From contig NZ_CP031941.1 in the NCBI RefSeq assembly GCF_003443655.1, positions 2,537,501 to 2,601,500 on the forward strand: a stretch of 64,000 nt of DNA. The letters run 5' to 3'. A program made the position numbers and the translations under genes. Source of the DNA: Nostoc sphaeroides. GTDB lineage: Bacteria; Cyanobacteriota; Cyanobacteriia; Cyanobacteriales; Nostocaceae. A model generated the notes under the pieces. It was not told the origin of the DNA, made no database searches, and worked only from the letters and a program-made list of their open reading frames with translations. This document shows, in pieces, positions 36,766 through 45,343 of the stretch (its first letter is position 1; each line of letters starts with the position of its first letter).

Positions 36766-37326
36766 ATGGCGATCGCAATTCAACCCCAACTAACTTTAGA
36801 CGATTTCCTCAAACTGCCGGAAACTGAACCAGCATCAGATTTTCTCAATGGAGAAATCATTCAAAAACCAATGCCCCAAGGTGAACATAGCTTGCTCCAA
36901 GCTACTCTTTGCGAAACAATTAACAGCATAGCTAGAAGTCAAAAAATTGCTTTGGCTTTGCCAGAACTACGCTGTACCTTCGGCGGTGCTTCTATCGTCC
37001 CTGATGTCTCTGTGTTTCGCTGGGATAAAATTCCTAAAACTCCAACTGGGAGAATTGTTAATCGCTTTGAAATTCATCCTGACTGGGTAATTGAGATTCT
37101 TTCCCCAGATCAAAGATTAAAAAAAGTGTTGAGTAAATTATTGCATTGTTCGCGCAATGGTACTGAATTAGGCTGGTTAATCAACCCTGAAGACGAAAGT
37201 GTGCTAGGGATTTTTCCTGGACAGCGAGTGGAATTATACGAAGGTGCTGATAAATTACCCATCCTTGACGGTATCGAATTGAAACTGACTGTAGAACAAG
37301 TTTTTGGCTGGTTGAGTTTGACCTAA
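36766..37326 (+). CDS. Uma2 family endonuclease-like protein (DUF820)
   Basis: 186 residues, PD-(D/E)xK fold. Landmarks: LTLDDFLKLPETEPASDFLN then GEIIQKPMPQGEHSLLQ; the core SIVPDVSVFRWDKIP (PDV); VIEILSPDQRLKKVLSKLLHC (E-x-L-S-P-x-Q) and ELGWLINPEDESVLGIF. It differs from the other Uma2 gene here by carrying the KMPQGEHS-like histidine segment. It begins at the ATG at 36766 within a HIP1-containing leader and stands alone downstream of the NACHT gene. Confidence 0.88.
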   Translation: MAIAIQPQLTLDDFLKLPETEPASDFLNGEIIQKPMPQGEHSLLQATLCETINSIARSQKIALALPELRCTFGGASIVPDVSVFRWDKIPKTPTGRIVNRFEIHPDWVIEILSPDQRLKKVLSKLLHCSRNGTELGWLINPEDESVLGIFPGQRVELYEGADKLPILDGIELKLTVEQVFGWLSLT

Positions 37327-37439
37327 AGCGATCGCATTTCCCAAAGAAAGTTGCAAAGGATTGTATCTGTAGGTTTATTGTAGAAACTGGACGGTACAGC
37401 GCTTCGTATGTACCACAAAAATTTGTATGCCGTACTTTT

Positions 37440-37643
37440 ATGCAAAATCAACTAGTATTTGTTCTGAAACTGCTTTTACTCTCAGCTTTGTTATCGGTAT
37501 TAATTAAATATGCAGGGCCAAGCCTATCAATTCCGGCCACAGCAACCAACGCGCTGATTATAGTATTGTTGCCGATCGCAATTATGGCGATCGCGCTACT
37601 GTGGCGATTCCAAGCACAGAAACAAAATTCACTCAAACCATAG
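37440..37643 (+). CDS. Small two-helix membrane protein
   Basis: 67 residues with two hydrophobic segments, FVLKLLLLSALLSVLIKYAG and ALIIVLLPIAIMAIALLWRF, joined by a short loop (PSLSIPATATN) and ending in a basic tail. It probably spans the membrane as a hairpin. No family is recognised with certainty. It lies 78 bp upstream of the AI-2E transporter gene in the same direction, possibly on the same transcript. Confidence 0.65.
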   Translation: MQNQLVFVLKLLLLSALLSVLIKYAGPSLSIPATATNALIIVLLPIAIMAIALLWRFQAQKQNSLKP

Positions 37644-37721
37644 ACGCACAAGTTACTAAAATCAGTTAATCTAGCTGAATTAGCAAAAAATTGCATCTCG
37701 CCAACCGTTGGGAGTTAGCCT

Positions 37722-38870
37722 GTGAACCTCGGTCAATGGATCGGCTTAATCGCCATACTTCTTTCTTTATACATCCTGTGGCAAATTCGGGATGTGCTTT
37801 TGCTCATGTTTGCCGCAGTTGTGTTAGCCACAACCTTAAATCGGCTAGCGAAACGCTTCCAACGCTTTGGGATGAAACGTGGATTCGCCGTCCTCCTAGC
37901 AGTAGCTATCTTTTTTGCAGGTGTCGTGGGCTTTTTCTGGCTAATTGTGCCGCCATTTGCCCAGCAGTTTCAAGAACTAACCAATCAGGTTCCTAAAGGG
38001 TTTGAGCGCTTTAATGGTTGGCTTGATGCCCTGAGAACTCGTATTCCTAACCAGTTAGTTCCTTACATCCCAGATATCAACAGCCTCATCCAACAAGTAC
38101 AGCCCTTCGTCAATCGGCTACTCGGAAACTCCTTCGCCTTTGTATCTGGCTCTTTGGAAGTTGTCCTGAAGATTTTGCTAGTGTTGGTTTTAACAGGAAT
38201 GATTTTAGCCGACCCCGTGGCTTACCGCAAAGTATTTGTGCGGCTTTTCCCCTCATTTTATCGGCGGCGGGTAGATGGGATTTTAGATAAATGTGAAGTC
38301 TCTTTGGAGGGATGGATTACAGGCGCTTTCATTGCCATTTGTGTAGTAGGGCTGATGAGTCTGATTGGCTTATCAATTTTGCATGTAAAGGCAGCACTAG
38401 CTTTAGCGGTTTTAGCGGGATTTTTTAACTTAATTCCCAATCTTGGCCCCACGATGAGTGTAATACCAGCAATGGCGATCGCCTTCTTGGATGAACCTTG
38501 GAAAGCGATCGCTGTCTTAATTCTCTACTTTTTTATACAACAGGTTGAGAGTAATTTCATCACGCCAATTGTAATGGCACAGCAAGTTTCGTTGCTGCCA
38601 GCCATAACCTTAATTGCCCAACTATTTTTCGTCACTTTCTTCGGCTTTTTAGGATTATTTCTGGCGCTACCTCTGACTGTTGTCGCTAAGATTTGGTTGC
38701 AAGAAGTACTGATCAAAGATGTTTTGGATGAATGGGGGAATAACCATACAAAAGAAACTGAGCTTGTGATGGTTCCTGATCTGGGAGCAGATGATAATTG
38801 GACAGCAGAAAATCCCGATATTAATCGGGAGGGACGCATTGATGATGATATCTTCCAAAAAGAAGATTAA
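37722..38870 (+). CDS. AI-2E family transporter (PF01594)
   Basis: 382-residue inner-membrane protein of the TqsA/PerM/YtqB family. It starts at the GTG at 37722. Membrane segments: WIGLIAILLSLYILWQI at the N-terminus, a pair near 50-80, and a C-terminal bundle with VKAALALAVLAGFFNLIPNLG (family signature F-x-N-x-I-P-x-x-G-P), ILYFFIQQVESNFITPIVMA and LLPAITLIAQLFFVTFFGFLG. The C-terminal ~50 residues are acidic and cytosolic. Members export small molecules or ions; the name reflects E. coli TqsA and not proven AI-2 transport here. Confidence 0.9.
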   Translation: MNLGQWIGLIAILLSLYILWQIRDVLLLMFAAVVLATTLNRLAKRFQRFGMKRGFAVLLAVAIFFAGVVGFFWLIVPPFAQQFQELTNQVPKGFERFNGWLDALRTRIPNQLVPYIPDINSLIQQVQPFVNRLLGNSFAFVSGSLEVVLKILLVLVLTGMILADPVAYRKVFVRLFPSFYRRRVDGILDKCEVSLEGWITGAFIAICVVGLMSLIGLSILHVKAALALAVLAGFFNLIPNLGPTMSVIPAMAIAFLDEPWKAIAVLILYFFIQQVESNFITPIVMAQQVSLLPAITLIAQLFFVTFFGFLGLFLALPLTVVAKIWLQEVLIKDVLDEWGNNHTKETELVMVPDLGADDNWTAENPDINREGRIDDDIFQKED

Positions 38871-38905
38871 AGGGACTTCCAAGTAAAAAAATATTCCATT
38901 GCTAT
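38871..38905. repeat. Single end of an AGGGACTTCCAA-type MITE
   Basis: AGGGACTTCCAAGTAAAAAA followed by ATATTCCATTGC matches the right end of the element at 28396-28516 in reverse orientation; no partner end was found nearby. The stop codon of the AI-2E gene directly abuts it. Confidence 0.65.
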
Positions 38906-38934
38906 TGTTGACTGTTGACCGTTGACGGTTCACG

Positions 38935-39004
38935 AGTCAACAGTCAACAGTCAACAGTCAACAGTCAACAGTCAACAGTCAACAGTCAACAGTCAACAGT
39001 CAAC
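38935..39004. repeat. Heptanucleotide STRR (AGTCAAC x10)
   Basis: Ten perfect tandem AGTCAAC units, preceded by pairing TTGACTGTTGACCGTTGACGG sequence, which allows hairpin formation. Confidence 0.95.
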
Positions 39005-39036
39005 CTAAGTTAGTCAATTTTAGATTTTAGTTCTGA

Positions 39037-39086
39037 AAATCCTAGTTGGTAGTGAGCGATAAATCGACCACTACCAACTAGGATTT
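39037..39086. terminator. Strong hairpin, likely bidirectional terminator
   Basis: Perfect 18-bp stem AAATCCTAGTTGGTAGTG / CACTACCAACTAGGATTT with a 14-nt loop, between the ends of the convergent AI-2E and DUF928 genes; A- and T-rich flanks on both sides. Confidence 0.8.
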
Positions 39087-39143
39087 AATTTTATGTTTAA
39101 TTATGGTTACCTACTTAGTTGCTCTGGGAATTTGTTTATTAGT

Positions 39144-39968
39144 TTAAGGTTTTTCCGAAACAATTGGTTCTGCTGCAATATCATCTAAGCGGATGCTGCT
39201 TAACAAATTCCGCCACTCTGCTTGTAGTCTTGCATCTTTAGGATTTTGATCGCGCAGTTGGGCCAGTGTCGTCAGTGCCTCGTACCATATCCCATTTTGG
39301 GCATAGATAGCATAGCGCTCTAGAGGTTCTGTAGTTTCTAGCTGTTTGATCGCGGCTGGTTTGAGTTCGATTCGTTGTATTACCCCTTCGACAAAAGTCA
39401 GGGTAGAATTATGTCGCTGCTCACAGTTAACGGTTAAAAACCAGCGATATTGTTTGTTTAGTGCCAAGGTAGGAGCAGTGGTAGGCAGAGAAACGCGAAT
39501 GACTCCTGGTTTATCTGGTAGAGCGATCGCTTCTTGGTAAATCTCGTTCAAGCCCTCATCTTGCAGCACAAATTTAACTGCATAGGGCAAATCTTTGGTA
39601 TACGGCACATAGAAAAACCAACTTGGGTGTTCTACCGTTGTCTGTCCCCAGACATTAATCACTGAGTTAGGTTCTTCAGTAAAGGGCACTAAAGCAGTCA
39701 GGTCAGTTTTACTAATAGGAACTGGACATGCATCCCCGCCGTCGCGCTTCGCTCCACCACGAACGCGACCTCCAGGAGGGGGGCCAGATGGAAGTGAGGG
39801 TTGATTAAAGGCTGTGGCTTGAGCAAGATTCGTTTTAGCACTAGGGCGATCATCGCTAGGTGAAGAAGCAATTGGTTTTGCCAGTACTGGAGTCAGGCTA
39901 ACTAGTAAACTGGTGCAGCTAAAAGCTACTACTAAAAACAGTTTTATCTGTTGTGAATTTGACTTCAT
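39144..39968 (-). CDS. DUF928 family secreted protein (copy 1)
   Basis: 274 residues. A signal peptide (KLFLVVAFSCTSLLVSLTPVLA|K) is followed by a low-complexity linker with PSLPSGPPPGGRVRGG. The DUF928 core begins LTALVPFTEEPNSV and has WFFYVPYTKDLPYAVKFVLQ, LALNKQYRWFLTVNCEQ and the C-terminal helical NGIWYEALTTLAQLRDQNP. It should be periplasmic or outer-surface. Function of DUF928 is unknown, but it accompanies CHAT, CHASE2 and haemagglutinin genes in cyanobacteria. It is the last gene of the left module after CHAT-CHASE2. The copy at 48671 has the same domain order. Confidence 0.88.
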   Translation of the reverse strand: MKSNSQQIKLFLVVAFSCTSLLVSLTPVLAKPIASSPSDDRPSAKTNLAQATAFNQPSLPSGPPPGGRVRGGAKRDGGDACPVPISKTDLTALVPFTEEPNSVINVWGQTTVEHPSWFFYVPYTKDLPYAVKFVLQDEGLNEIYQEAIALPDKPGVIRVSLPTTAPTLALNKQYRWFLTVNCEQRHNSTLTFVEGVIQRIELKPAAIKQLETTEPLERYAIYAQNGIWYEALTTLAQLRDQNPKDARLQAEWRNLLSSIRLDDIAAEPIVSEKP

Positions 39969-40523
39969 AAAAACCTTCCCTTAAGTATGCAAACCTTATA
40001 AAATTATCTACTGGTTATCCAAAAATTTCATAAAAAAATCTTTCCCCATTCCCTAGTAAACTCCAAAAATGAAATTATCGAACAGAATAAAAGCATCAGT
40101 CGTCAGAATACAGGAAAGGTCTTCTGACAGAAAAAGCGGTGCTTCTCTGCGAGACGCTTTGCGAACGTAGTGTAAAGCCTTCTCTAGGAGACGCTACGCG
40201 TACCCTTACAGGGAAACAAGCTACGCCTAGCGTCTCCTAGAGAGCCTCTGAATAACCGGCGTTTTTGCACCCCCAACAAATCTTAGATTTGGTGGTGCAA
40301 CAATTCAGTGGTGGGTTTGAATCCCCGACTAATAGCGCCACAAAGAGCGAGTCTGCAAGCGTCAAGATTGCTCACCAAAGCAACGGAAACGTCTCCGGCT
40401 CTGCTCCTGAATTCAGAATAGCTGAATTCTTCTTCAACCAAATTCTTCTGTCCAATACAATTATCAGATTCTTTTGCCCTGCTTGCCTTAACAGATAGAT
40501 TTTCTTAACTTAAGCGCATTGCC
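39969..40523. other. 555-bp repeat-rich gap within the left DUF1822 module
   Basis: Holds several GAGACGCT(AC)GCG / GCGTAGC dispersed units (about 40150-40250, forming a hairpin AGCGTCTCCTAGAGA...TCTCTAGGAGACGCT) and an imperfect hairpin TTGCACC...GGTGCAA at 40264-40299. No gene recognised. The right-hand module has only 13 bp at the same place, so this gap arose by repeat insertion. Confidence 0.65.
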
Positions 40524-42857
40524 CTATTTCCCACTAGCCACCCGAACTTTTGTTGTTGAATTATAAATTGACATCAAGCCAACGGTGACAACCAACGACA
40601 AAGCCGAAGGGACAAAAGGCACCCAAGCACCCGAAATTAACAAACCAAAGCAAACTAAATATAGAACACTAGAGGTAATAATAACTGCCAATGCCAACCA
40701 AGGTAACGAAAGCTTTCGCCAAGCCAGGATTCCCCCTATCAAAGACCAGCCCCAAATCCAGGCCACATCAGCCCACAGTGACCAAACCCCCAGCAAGGGT
40801 CGCCCATCCTGCACTGCACTGAGGATTTGGCTGACCATCTGCGCTTGTACTATCACTCCTGGCATTTGCTCATCTAAAGGAACGCCATAAGGTGTAGGCC
40901 AGGTGTCTGGAGAATCCCCCTTTGCCACCACACCAATCAAAACAATTTTGTCTTTGATCGCACTGGGGTTAATTGGACTAGATAAAAATTGGGTTAGCTT
41001 CACCTGTTCGGCTATTTGTTTTGAGGAACGGTAATTGAGTAAGATTTGACCGCCATTGGCATCAATATTTTGATAGCCGCCAGTACGAGATTTTAGGTTC
41101 TCAAAAATAGTTTTACCCAGCTGTAAATTCCCTTCAGGTGTGAACTTTGGTTCAATTCCTGAAGGGCGCAGATAGAGGGAGGCTAGTTGTAGACTGAATG
41201 CAAAGGGAGCAGGACACAACGATGTTACCTCTTGGTTCATGAACAGGAGATGCCGACGGATAACTCCATCACGATCGTGAATAAAGTCACTGAATCCCAG
41301 ATTTGTTGTGGGGATTTCTGGTGGTGGCTGATTACCTGGGATATTTACTGTGCCATCGCTCCCTTTACATACGCCAATCAAATTCTGAGTGTTTTGAAGG
41401 CGAGTAATTAAGTCTGGTTGTTTGGCTTTAAAATCACGGTAAATATCCAAGCCGATCGCACGGGGTTGGTATTGATTCAGTTTTGCCAGGAGTTTGTTAA
41501 GAGATTTTTCCGAAAGGGAAGCTCCAATTAAATCCTCGTTATTTTTTCTTTGAATTGCCAGATCCTCATCGTCAATTGTGATTATCAACAGTCGGGAATC
41601 AATTCCCTGTGCAGGACGCTGACGGATCATCAAGTCATAGGCTGCAATCTCTGGATTTTCCACCAATCCCAGCAATCTCGCCCCACAAACGAAGCCTGTA
41701 ATCGCCAAACTGGATAACAAAGTTGTCGTAAATCTGTCTCTGGGAGACAAAACTGAATTTCGTTTATCTTTAGTTTCTGTAGACCTTAATTCATCCCAAG
41801 TGGGTGAGTTCTGCGCGGGATTTTGACAAATCATTGGTAGCCAAGTCGCACAGGGAAATTTATCCTCAAGTCCTTGCAACCGTTCCCGTGCTTGGCGTAC
41901 CGCTTGATATAAAGACTCACCACCGGCAAAACCTTCGAGAAAATACTTTAAAAACTCCTTGGCAACCTGGTCTGGGACAGGTTCACGCATGATGATCATC
42001 TGAGGGATTTGCAAATCAGCCAGTTCTCGCGCCAATCCCAATCCATCACAAGAGTTGAATATAGCTAGTTGCAAGCCGTTTTCAATGGCTTTTTTTAGAG
42101 CATACTTTAACTCGTTAATGCTGAGGCTATCAGTTTTATTCAGGTAAATTCGTCCGCTTTCTCCATTTTTCTTACTGGAACTGTGCCCAGCAAAAAAGAG
42201 AATATCCCAGTTTTTTCCCCAAAGATGGTCAGTCAAATCCTTGCGTTGTGGTTCTACCAGAAAGCTAACCTCTGCATTTTTACACTGTTGCAGTAAAGCT
42301 TGATCGGCCTGGGTGTCAATTCCCTGACTATTGCCCACAATTGCTAAAATGTTGACTAATTGATTTTTTCTGAGTGGTTTGTGAATGCGATCGTAGGATG
42401 GCGAAGAAAGGGCGATTTCAGCCTTGGGGTAGCGTTCTAACAAATCCCACAAATGCCAGGGTAATAGCTGCAATTGGCTATTTTCTGTTTGCAAAATCAC
42501 CCGCACTTCTTCGGTGGACGACAATTTTTCTAACCATTTTTCCCTCAAAGGGCGAAACTCCTCTGCCCGCAGCCACGTATTAAAGCGTGCCCGCAAAATA
42601 TGAGAAGCGTTTTCGCAGTCTTGAATCATCGATACGTTCGTCACCTGCATTTTGTCAGCATAGAGACGATAACGATTGCCTATCTGTCGATAACTAGACT
42701 GCCAATGACTGTAATAGAGCGGCATTTCGGGAAATGAAGGTAGCTTCCCCGTAATTTCTGTTGTAGCACGTTCGCGTTCTTCACCAATTTCGAGGGTGAC
42801 AGCAAACCCTTGCTCAAAACTACCCTCTCCGAATTTCAGAACCACTAACTTACCCAT
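40524..42857 (-). CDS. CHAT-CHASE2 transmembrane protein (copy 1)
   Basis: 777 residues from the ATG at 42857 (MGKLVVLKF, matching copy 2); the frame extends 10 codons further to 42887. Residues in the longer numbering: an N-terminal beta-rich region (11-150); a CHAT caspase-like domain with catalytic His235 (FFAGHSS) and Cys280 (FNSCDGLGLA); a membrane segment near 387-410; a CHASE2 sensory domain (RLLIITIDDEDLAIQ, RAIGLDIYRDF, GFSDFIHDRDGVIRRHLLF); and three C-terminal membrane segments (WIWGWSLIGGILAW, LALAVIITSSVLYLVCFGLL, VPSALSLVVTVGLMSIY). It probably senses outside and acts with the protease domain inside. No kinase or cyclase output is attached, unlike most CHASE2 proteins. Confidence 0.88.
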   Translation of the reverse strand: MGKLVVLKFGEGSFEQGFAVTLEIGEERERATTEITGKLPSFPEMPLYYSHWQSSYRQIGNRYRLYADKMQVTNVSMIQDCENASHILRARFNTWLRAEEFRPLREKWLEKLSSTEEVRVILQTENSQLQLLPWHLWDLLERYPKAEIALSSPSYDRIHKPLRKNQLVNILAIVGNSQGIDTQADQALLQQCKNAEVSFLVEPQRKDLTDHLWGKNWDILFFAGHSSSKKNGESGRIYLNKTDSLSINELKYALKKAIENGLQLAIFNSCDGLGLARELADLQIPQMIIMREPVPDQVAKEFLKYFLEGFAGGESLYQAVRQARERLQGLEDKFPCATWLPMICQNPAQNSPTWDELRSTETKDKRNSVLSPRDRFTTTLLSSLAITGFVCGARLLGLVENPEIAAYDLMIRQRPAQGIDSRLLIITIDDEDLAIQRKNNEDLIGASLSEKSLNKLLAKLNQYQPRAIGLDIYRDFKAKQPDLITRLQNTQNLIGVCKGSDGTVNIPGNQPPPEIPTTNLGFSDFIHDRDGVIRRHLLFMNQEVTSLCPAPFAFSLQLASLYLRPSGIEPKFTPEGNLQLGKTIFENLKSRTGGYQNIDANGGQILLNYRSSKQIAEQVKLTQFLSSPINPSAIKDKIVLIGVVAKGDSPDTWPTPYGVPLDEQMPGVIVQAQMVSQILSAVQDGRPLLGVWSLWADVAWIWGWSLIGGILAWRKLSLPWLALAVIITSSVLYLVCFGLLISGAWVPFVPSALSLVVTVGLMSIYNSTTKVRVASGK

Positions 42858-43032
42858 GACAGCCGCTATCTCCCTATGCAAAACCATGCCCTGTTCTAAT
42901 GTCTCATAACAAGCTCTATAAGCATTTACAGACTTTTTTAAAATCCCTAAAAGCCGGCTTGAATTTTTAATTTTTAATTAACCAATTACTACTTAATAAA
43001 TTTACGACAAAGAGGGAAGATAGCTAGATGTT

Positions 43033-44001
43033 TTAAATCCGAAAATGTTCTGTAATGCTAGTATCATTTATAGCCACCTTTACGCTAAATTGCTCTCTAG
43101 GTTCACCGCGAAACTGCAACTGAATGTAGTTATCTAATCTTCTAGATTGAGCATTTAGAAATACTGTTCCCGAACTATCTAAAACGGTGAGGTGAACTCC
43201 TGGTGGCAAGTAGATGTGATTCCCAGTGGCGTGCAATTGCAGATGAATACTGGTTTGCTCATCTTTTTCTGGGCTGATTTCCACAATCAACATGACGGGT
43301 TGGTTAAGAATTTGGATACCCAAATCAATCAGTTTTGCACGTTTAGTAATTGATTCTGGTTGGTTAAGGGCATTTAGTTCCACAGTATCAGCACTGCGAA
43401 AGGCATAAGTTGGTCTGAGTTCCGGCACATTCCACAGAGATTCAATAGTCTGCCAACCTGTCTCAAATATACCAGCAAACCACTGACTCAAATCTACTAT
43501 TGGACTAACTGGGGATTGGCCTAGTTGATCCAAGTGGTCGATAAATGCTTCCAATGGTTGCAGTTGCGCTAAAGGCAGCGTTTCAGTTGCGACACTAGGG
43601 ATAAAACCAAGCAGCCGAGCTTCTTGGAACGATTCATCAAATTGAACTACTAAATAACCCACTCGTTCTTCCCAGGTTTCTGGAGGAATGGAACATATCT
43701 GCTGATGCAGATGGACAGGGCGACACTCTAGACGACCAATTGAGGGCATTTCTAAGTCGGCTACATTCCCACAGAGACGCATGATGGGATTCCAGCTGTC
43801 ACTAGCTTGCAGGTCAGTTGGAATATCCATCATTTCTAAGTAGTCATTCACCACCCACACAGCCAGTGTATTCAGCCGAACTTGCTCTGCTTTTTCAGAA
43901 TTTGGCTGCTGGTTAGCAAATTGCTGGGCAGTTATGCGAGCTGATTGGGAAATCGGTAATGTTAAAGCGGAATCGTCTAGCTGGTAGGGGGAGTTATTCA
44001 T
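43033..44001 (-). CDS. DUF1822 family protein (copy 1)
   Basis: About 322 residues from the internal ATG at 44001 (MNNSPYQLDDSALTLP, with AAGGAAC upstream); the frame opens at 44037. The family core is AEQVRLNTLAVWVVNDYLEMM, LRLCGNVADLEMPSIGRLEC and VGYLVVQFDESFQEARLLGF. The C-terminal half is beta-rich and ends in HFRI-like ...TSITEHFRI. No signal peptide or membrane segment, so it is likely cytosolic. Function is unknown; it consistently travels with CHAT/CHASE2 genes. It is the first gene of the left minus-strand module. Confidence 0.88.
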   Translation of the reverse strand: MNNSPYQLDDSALTLPISQSARITAQQFANQQPNSEKAEQVRLNTLAVWVVNDYLEMMDIPTDLQASDSWNPIMRLCGNVADLEMPSIGRLECRPVHLHQQICSIPPETWEERVGYLVVQFDESFQEARLLGFIPSVATETLPLAQLQPLEAFIDHLDQLGQSPVSPIVDLSQWFAGIFETGWQTIESLWNVPELRPTYAFRSADTVELNALNQPESITKRAKLIDLGIQILNQPVMLIVEISPEKDEQTSIHLQLHATGNHIYLPPGVHLTVLDSSGTVFLNAQSRRLDNYIQLQFRGEPREQFSVKVAINDTSITEHFRI

Positions 44002-44137
44002 AAGGAACTTCTTAGTGATCAATGCTGCTGTATACATATCACCCGCATTAACTAAATTTATGCCACAAAATAGAGAATAATTATTGAAAAAAAAGAATTG
44101 GGGATTGAGGGCTAGCCCGTGTTTTCAAAGTCTTAGA

Positions 44138-44215
44138 TCCCCCCAGCCCCCCGATAAATTGGGGGGTTTTAATTCCGCTTCCCGCCTTAAAAAGGGGGGT
44201 TAGGTGGGATCGATA
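44138..44215. repeat. GGGGGG hairpin repeat between divergent modules
   Basis: GATCCCCCCAGCCCCCCGAT ... AATTGGGGGG and CTTAAAAAGGGGGGTTAGGTGGGATC form nested inverted repeats (GATCCC/GGGATC ends), a common Nostoc element. It sits in the shared promoter region of the left DUF1822 gene and the sigma-like gene. Confidence 0.75.
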
Positions 44216-44361
44216 AGTGCAAAGATACAGCAAACTATTTTTCAAACAACCTCTGAGCAAAAAGTTTTGTAACGATTGTGGCTAGTTTGTGTAAAAATCG
44301 CAATCAATACATGAGATATATACAGATTCGCAAGTTGTTGCGTTTGAATTCGAGGTCTTTT

Positions 44362-45006
44362 ATGACTAACGACTGGAGAAAACAACTAGATGTACAACTT
44401 AAAGAATTAGCGCTCAAAGCCCAACAACACCCACACGCAACCAACGAACAGCGCATAGCTTTAACACGGCTGATGAATGTCATTTGGCAGTCGGGTAGAC
44501 TTATTCATCCTTATAAGGGCCAATTTCAACTACTTTATGAAGATATTTATGATGAGGCAGTGCAAAATTTATTTTTATATCTTTGTCAAAATAACAATAT
44601 TAATAACTATGATCCAGAACGCGGCGAAGTTATAACCTGGGTAAATATGCTATTGAGTAAACGCTTTTTTCCAGAAGCTATTCCCAAAGTTATCGGCAAA
44701 GGAAATGAAATAAATCTCGAAGACTCTCATCTGGAAAATTTACCATCCTCTCAATCTCAACCTATGTCTTTATCTGAAAAAATAATCGAATGCATAGAAT
44801 CTGATCCAGAGTTGATTTTTTGCAAAGAACACATAAAAGGTCATCCAGAGGCAAATTTTCAAGCTATAGCTAAAAGAAGATATTCTGGAATTTCCTGGAA
44901 AGATATTTCCGCAGAATGGGGCATTGGAATCACATCTCTACATAGTTTCTACCAACGATGTTTGAAAAAGTTTACTGATAAACTCCAAGAATATATATGT
45001 ATTTAA
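44362..45006 (+). CDS. Sigma-70-like regulator (ECF-type, cyanobacterial)
   Basis: 214 residues from the ATG at 44362 (GAGG upstream); in-frame GTG 44278 and ATG 44311 are alternative starts. A region-2-like helical segment (YEDIYDEAVQNLFLYLCQNN then INNYDPERGEVITWVNMLLS) and a C-terminal helix-turn-helix (ISWKDISAEWGIGITSLHSF YQRCLKKF) resemble sigma regions 2 and 4 in weak form. Such genes are annotated as sigma-70 family in Nostoc and sit next to DUF1822/CHASE2 genes. It lies between two divergent copies of that module and probably controls one or both. Confidence 0.75.
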   Translation: MTNDWRKQLDVQLKELALKAQQHPHATNEQRIALTRLMNVIWQSGRLIHPYKGQFQLLYEDIYDEAVQNLFLYLCQNNNINNYDPERGEVITWVNMLLSKRFFPEAIPKVIGKGNEINLEDSHLENLPSSQSQPMSLSEKIIECIESDPELIFCKEHIKGHPEANFQAIAKRRYSGISWKDISAEWGIGITSLHSFYQRCLKKFTDKLQEYICI

Positions 45007-45343
45007 TAATATTTAACAAAGTTTCGGCGTTTAATTCCCCTGCCTAACGACGGCAGCACGTTTTGTGTCGGGGTTAAATTCCCGTTACAAAACGTAATTG
45101 GGAAAGCGTTGCGGGGCGATCGCGATCGCGTCTCTAAGGGACTTCCAAGAAATAAATTATTCAAATAAACGAACCACAGAGACACAGAGAACACAGAGAG
45201 AGGAGGAGTAGAGACAGTTTTCGCGTCAGTTTTGGAACATTTTTTTATTTGGAAGTCTCTAAGAGTTGCCTATTGCGATAGCGATAGCGCAGCGTCGGAA
45301 CGAGCGTCATTGCGAATTGGTTTAATCATCGGGTCAAAAAAAT
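45007..45343. other. Spacer between the sigma-like gene and right DUF1822 gene
   Basis: 337 bp consisting mainly of a MITE-like element (45137-45260), HIP1-rich repeats (GCGATCGCGATCGCG) and GCGATAGCGATAGCGCAGCG repeats near 45270. No gene recognised. The insertion separates the sigma gene from the rest of the right-hand module. Confidence 0.6.
45137..45260. mobile_element. MITE-like element with AGGGACTTCCAA-type ends
   Basis: Ends AGGGACTTCCAAGAAATAAA (left) and TTTATTTGGAAGTCTCT (right) are inverted. The interior carries ACCACAGAGACACAGAGAAC, the same dispersed repeat found inside the element at 14948-15062, in opposite orientation. Confidence 0.8.

Noticed and set aside
40264..40352. tRNA-like 3' half (GGGTTTGAATCCCC followed by GCGCCA)
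   Set aside because: No matching 5' acceptor, D arm or anticodon arm could be built, and the T stem mispairs.
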